Part shown: one piece after another, positions 61,794 through 64,000 of the stretch | How positions within the stretch are numbered: the first letter of the stretch is position 1 | Layout: every line of letters begins with the position of its first letter | Assembly: GCA_017854255.1 (NCBI GenBank) | Contig: JAFMIA010000001.1 | Location: forward strand, 68,561 to 132,560 | Direction: 5' to 3' | From: Pseudomonadales bacterium | GTDB taxonomy: Bacteria > Pseudomonadota > Gammaproteobacteria > Pseudomonadales > Azotimanducaceae | DNA length: 64,000 nt | Notes under the pieces: model-generated | Database searches by the model: none | Told to the model about the DNA's origin: nothing | The model's input: the letters and a program-made list of their open reading frames with translations, nothing else | Position numbers and translations under genes: made by a program

Positions 61794-63042
61794 GCACGCG
61801 ATTGGCTTTGGTGTTGACGGAGATGCCCATGACTGCGCCTGCAGCGAATAGATACAACACGATAAAGGTGGTAAAGGCCGCGGTATAGTCACCTGTTGTG
61901 TCGTAGATCCAGCCCGCAAAGGGCACGCCAGCAAGGTGGATGACGGCCATGGGGGGCCGCATTGCCCCTAAAACGCGGCCGAAGGACGCGCGACCAAAGG
62001 CCGCGCCCACCACGGCGCCCTGCATTGGGACCACGCCACCCATACCGAATCCGAAAAAACAGGCGCCAATCAAAAAAGGCGTATAACCGGGCAACAACAG
62101 CATAATGAGTTGACCCAAAACTTGGCTGCCAATACCGAGCCACAAAGCATGGCGCACGTCCCAGCGATCCACGAGGCTGCCAAAGGTTAGCTTACCCAAA
62201 ATACCGAAGCCTGCTGTGCAAGAGGCAACGAAAGATGCGCTATAAAGGGTGTAACCGCGGTCTGTGAGTTGCGGGACCATGTGGATCAGCGTGCCGGATT
62301 GGATGCAAAACAAAAGCCCGATCACCATCACCAGCATCCAAAAGTTCCGATCGGTTAAAAATTCACGGGTTTTTAACGGCGGTTTGGGCGTGGGAAGACG
62401 ACTGATCTCTGTTTCGCCATCAGGCAATTGGCCGATTTCTTCAGGCTTTGAGATCACAAATTTCAGGACCAAGGGGACCACTAAAATGATGGTCACCGCG
62501 CCGTAGAACAAAAACCCTTCTCGCCAACCATAGTTGGTAATCAGTGCGGCGCTGATGTTGGGCATGATGACGCCGGATAGGGAAATGCCGGTTGCGGCAA
62601 TGCCCAGCGCCATGCCGCGTTTTAATACAAACCAGTTGCTGACCAATTTTGACGTGGCCAATTGGCCCATTGCGCCAGCACCAAATCCCACAAAGATGCT
62701 CAGGATCAAATAAAACTGGAGTGCGGTTGAGGACACCCCCAGCAGGAGAAAGCCGGTCCCCATCGACAGAGCGCCAATGGCCATGATCAGCTTTAGCGGG
62801 TAGCGATCAAGGGCCCGTCCAAGAATCGGGGCGAGGATGGCGCCAACACCTTGCGTCAAGGTAATCCCGACCGCAACGCCGAGCCGAGAGTCACCAAATT
62901 CAACTGCGATGGCTTTGAAGAAGACGCCGTAGGAGTAAAAAAAGAACCCCACGGCGATGAAGTCGACAAAAAAAGCCACGCCGACCATTCGCCATCCGAG
63001 AAAGCGGTTGCCTTGGGCGAATTGCTCGGTCAATGCAGTCAT
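61786..63042 (-). CDS. Major facilitator superfamily transporter
   Basis: This 418-residue protein has 12 predicted membrane helices in two halves, joined by a polar loop (about 195-225, KPEEIGQLPDGETEISRLP). The MFS motif A-like GRALDRYPLKL follows helix 2, and LVDRWDVRHALW is in the second half. The pattern resembles monocarboxylate/oxalate-formate antiporter-type carriers; substrate is unknown. ATG 63042 is preferred over TTG 63048. The 3' end overlaps the MATE gene by 8 bp. Confidence 0.87.
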   Translation of the reverse strand: MTALTEQFAQGNRFLGWRMVGVAFFVDFIAVGFFFYSYGVFFKAIAVEFGDSRLGVAVGITLTQGVGAILAPILGRALDRYPLKLIMAIGALSMGTGFLLLGVSSTALQFYLILSIFVGFGAGAMGQLATSKLVSNWFVLKRGMALGIAATGISLSGVIMPNISAALITNYGWREGFLFYGAVTIILVVPLVLKFVISKPEEIGQLPDGETEISRLPTPKPPLKTREFLTDRNFWMLVMVIGLLFCIQSGTLIHMVPQLTDRGYTLYSASFVASCTAGFGILGKLTFGSLVDRWDVRHALWLGIGSQVLGQLIMLLLPGYTPFLIGACFFGFGMGGVVPMQGAVVGAAFGRASFGRVLGAMRPPMAVIHLAGVPFAGWIYDTTGDYTAAFTTFIVLYLFAAGAVMGISVNTKANRVLN

Positions 63043-63111
63043 CCTCAAAAAGCCGCAAGTGTAGCGGGTCCCGACTTCCGTGTATGCTGGTTTTAAGCGA
63101 GTTGATTAGGC

Positions 63112-64000
63112 ATGAGGGGTATGGAGCGGCAAATACGGTTACCTACGGGCGTGATCTCAGGCTGGTGCGCGCCCGAGTTTGAAGCGCTGCTCGCGGCATT
63201 TGTTGAAAATTTTGCCGATCGTGGAGAACTGGGCGCGAGTTTGGCGCTGGTCCAGGGCGATGAGGTTTTGGTTGATCTTACCGGGGGGTATGTTGACCGG
63301 GATCGTCAAAAGCCCTGGGCGCCCGACACCTTGTGTGTTGTGCACTCCTGTACCAAAGCGGCGACGGCTTTGTGTCTGCATCTCTTGATTGATCAGGGGC
63401 GAGTTGCCCTTACCGACCCCGTCAGTCGGTATTGGCCGGAGTATGACCAAGCTGAAAAAGGTGACACGACGGTCGCCATGTTTTTGAACCATACGAGTGG
63501 TTTGCCATCGTTAAAAGAAACGCTAAAACCGGGCGCTTTTTTGGACTGGGACGTTATGACCGAGACCTTGGCACAAGCATCGCCACTCTGGATGCCTGGC
63601 CATGAGCATGGTTACCAAATGACAACCTTTGGCTGGTTGGTGGGTGAACTCGTTCGGCGAATTTCCGGTCAGTCCTTAGGGGCATTTTTCAGGCAATGGG
63701 TTGCTGAGCCCCTGGCCGCAGACTTTTGGATTGGTCTACCCCGCTCGGAGCATCATCGGGTTGCAAAATTGGCGCGGTTTAAGCCGCAACGCGGCATGGC
63801 GCCGGCAGCCTTCACCCGGCACCTGATCAAGGATCCAGAATCGATTCCAGCAAAAGCGTATTTTAATACCGGTGGTTTCAAAGCGGACGCGCCCGAAAGT
63901 TATCTTGCTGAATTTGGTGCAGGCGGCGGACTGACCAATGCACTGGGTTTGGCTAGAATGTACGCGCCGCTTGCCCAACAGGGCACCTCGGGTGACAAAC
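63112..64000 (+). CDS. Serine beta-lactamase-family protein (class C/esterase type), cut by window edge
   Basis: About 296 residues of a penicillin-binding-protein-fold hydrolase. The nucleophile motif SxxK is S-C-T-K in VVHSCTKAATALC (about residue 80), and FLNHTSGLPS is the typical following segment. A Tyr motif is possible in GYQMTTFGW. No signal peptide is seen, so it may be a cytoplasmic esterase rather than a resistance enzyme. ATG 63112 and ATG 63121 are both possible starts. The C-terminus is outside the window. Confidence 0.85.
   Translation, partial: MRGMERQIRLPTGVISGWCAPEFEALLAAFVENFADRGELGASLALVQGDEVLVDLTGGYVDRDRQKPWAPDTLCVVHSCTKAATALCLHLLIDQGRVALTDPVSRYWPEYDQAEKGDTTVAMFLNHTSGLPSLKETLKPGAFLDWDVMTETLAQASPLWMPGHEHGYQMTTFGWLVGELVRRISGQSLGAFFRQWVAEPLAADFWIGLPRSEHHRVAKLARFKPQRGMAPAAFTRHLIKDPESIPAKAYFNTGGFKADAPESYLAEFGAGGGLTNALGLARMYAPLAQQGTSGDK

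Noticed and set aside
63112..64000. Beta-lactamase-family gene as an antibiotic-resistance determinant
   Set aside because: There is no signal peptide, and S-C-T-K plus overall pattern fits esterase-like members equally well; resistance cannot be claimed.
56613..64000. Right-hand tail as a genomic island
   Set aside because: Genes are less conserved but there is no integrase, tRNA, direct repeat or visible composition shift.

Overview
The window is a gene-dense, chromosomal stretch of a gammaproteobacterium. Gene content and order match the Pseudomonadales/Oceanospirillales backbone: trkA-rsmB-fmt-def-lysM-dprA-tsaC-aroE, the cox cluster, thrB-DUF2782-polA-engB-cytochrome c4-dsbA, comM/glnK, yigB-xerC-DUF484-dapF-lysA-lptM/cyaY, argH/hemCDXY, rho-trxA-hemB and hslR-yrfG. 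These blocks are scattered in a pseudomonad but lie close together here, with short spacers, many 1-4 nt stop/start overlaps and several TTG starts. This suggests an aerobic, respiring, moderately streamlined (perhaps marine) bacterium. I cannot name the genus. There are no rRNAs, tRNAs, insertion sequences, prophage genes or CRISPR arrays.

Layout. 1-3743 (minus): trkA (cut by the edge), rsmB, fmt and def. 3883-10209 (plus): LysM protein, a short dprA, purE, tsaC, aroE, prlC and a YheV-like zinc protein. 10561-18098: a caa3-type cytochrome oxidase and its assembly genes (coxB, coxA, ctaG, coxC, SURF1, an SCO-like protein, cyoE, sco1), with no ctaA at the usual place. 18082-22056: thrB and DUF2782 on minus, polA on plus. 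22057-22757: a gene-free region with two homologous small-RNA units. 22758-28566: engB, cytochrome c4, dsbA, an acyl-CoA-synthetase-like enzyme, an atypical IMP dehydrogenase and cytochrome c5. 28583-38722: comM, glnK, thrC, yigB, xerC, DUF484, dapF, lysA, lptM, cyaY and argH. 38930-46517: hemC-hemD-hemX-hemY, then fre, rho, trxA and hemB on minus. 46601-53402: ABC-F protein, dsbB, acpH, gshA, hslR, yrfG, and cysQ on plus. 53403-54571: a long, repeat-rich leader before rpoD. 56613-64000: a less conserved tail with a small membrane protein, SDR, TPR protein, threonine/serine dehydratase, MATE and MFS transporters and a beta-lactamase-family protein cut by the right edge.

How the genes fit together. 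Heme synthesis (hemB, hemC, hemD, with membrane partners hemX and hemY), heme O synthase, copper chaperones and c-type cytochromes feed the terminal oxidase. DsbA, DsbB, TrxA and GshA cover thiol chemistry. The lysA/dapF, thrB/thrC and argH genes cover amino-acid synthesis. glnK has its own putative sigma-54/NtrC control region.

The most notable non-coding feature is the polA-engB spacer. It holds two about 92-nt units that differ by nine substitutions and no indels. Each has the same sigma-E/AlgU-like promoter (GGAACTA, 16 bp, TCWTA), an internal hairpin with a C-rich loop, and a 12-bp intrinsic terminator with compensatory changes. This is the locus of Spot 42 in enterics and ErsA in Pseudomonas, so I read it as a duplicated envelope-stress sRNA. 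Other regulatory surprises are a 26-bp tandem repeat carrying -35 hexamers upstream of trxA, and a promoter-terminator pair plus a 14-mer array upstream of rpoD.
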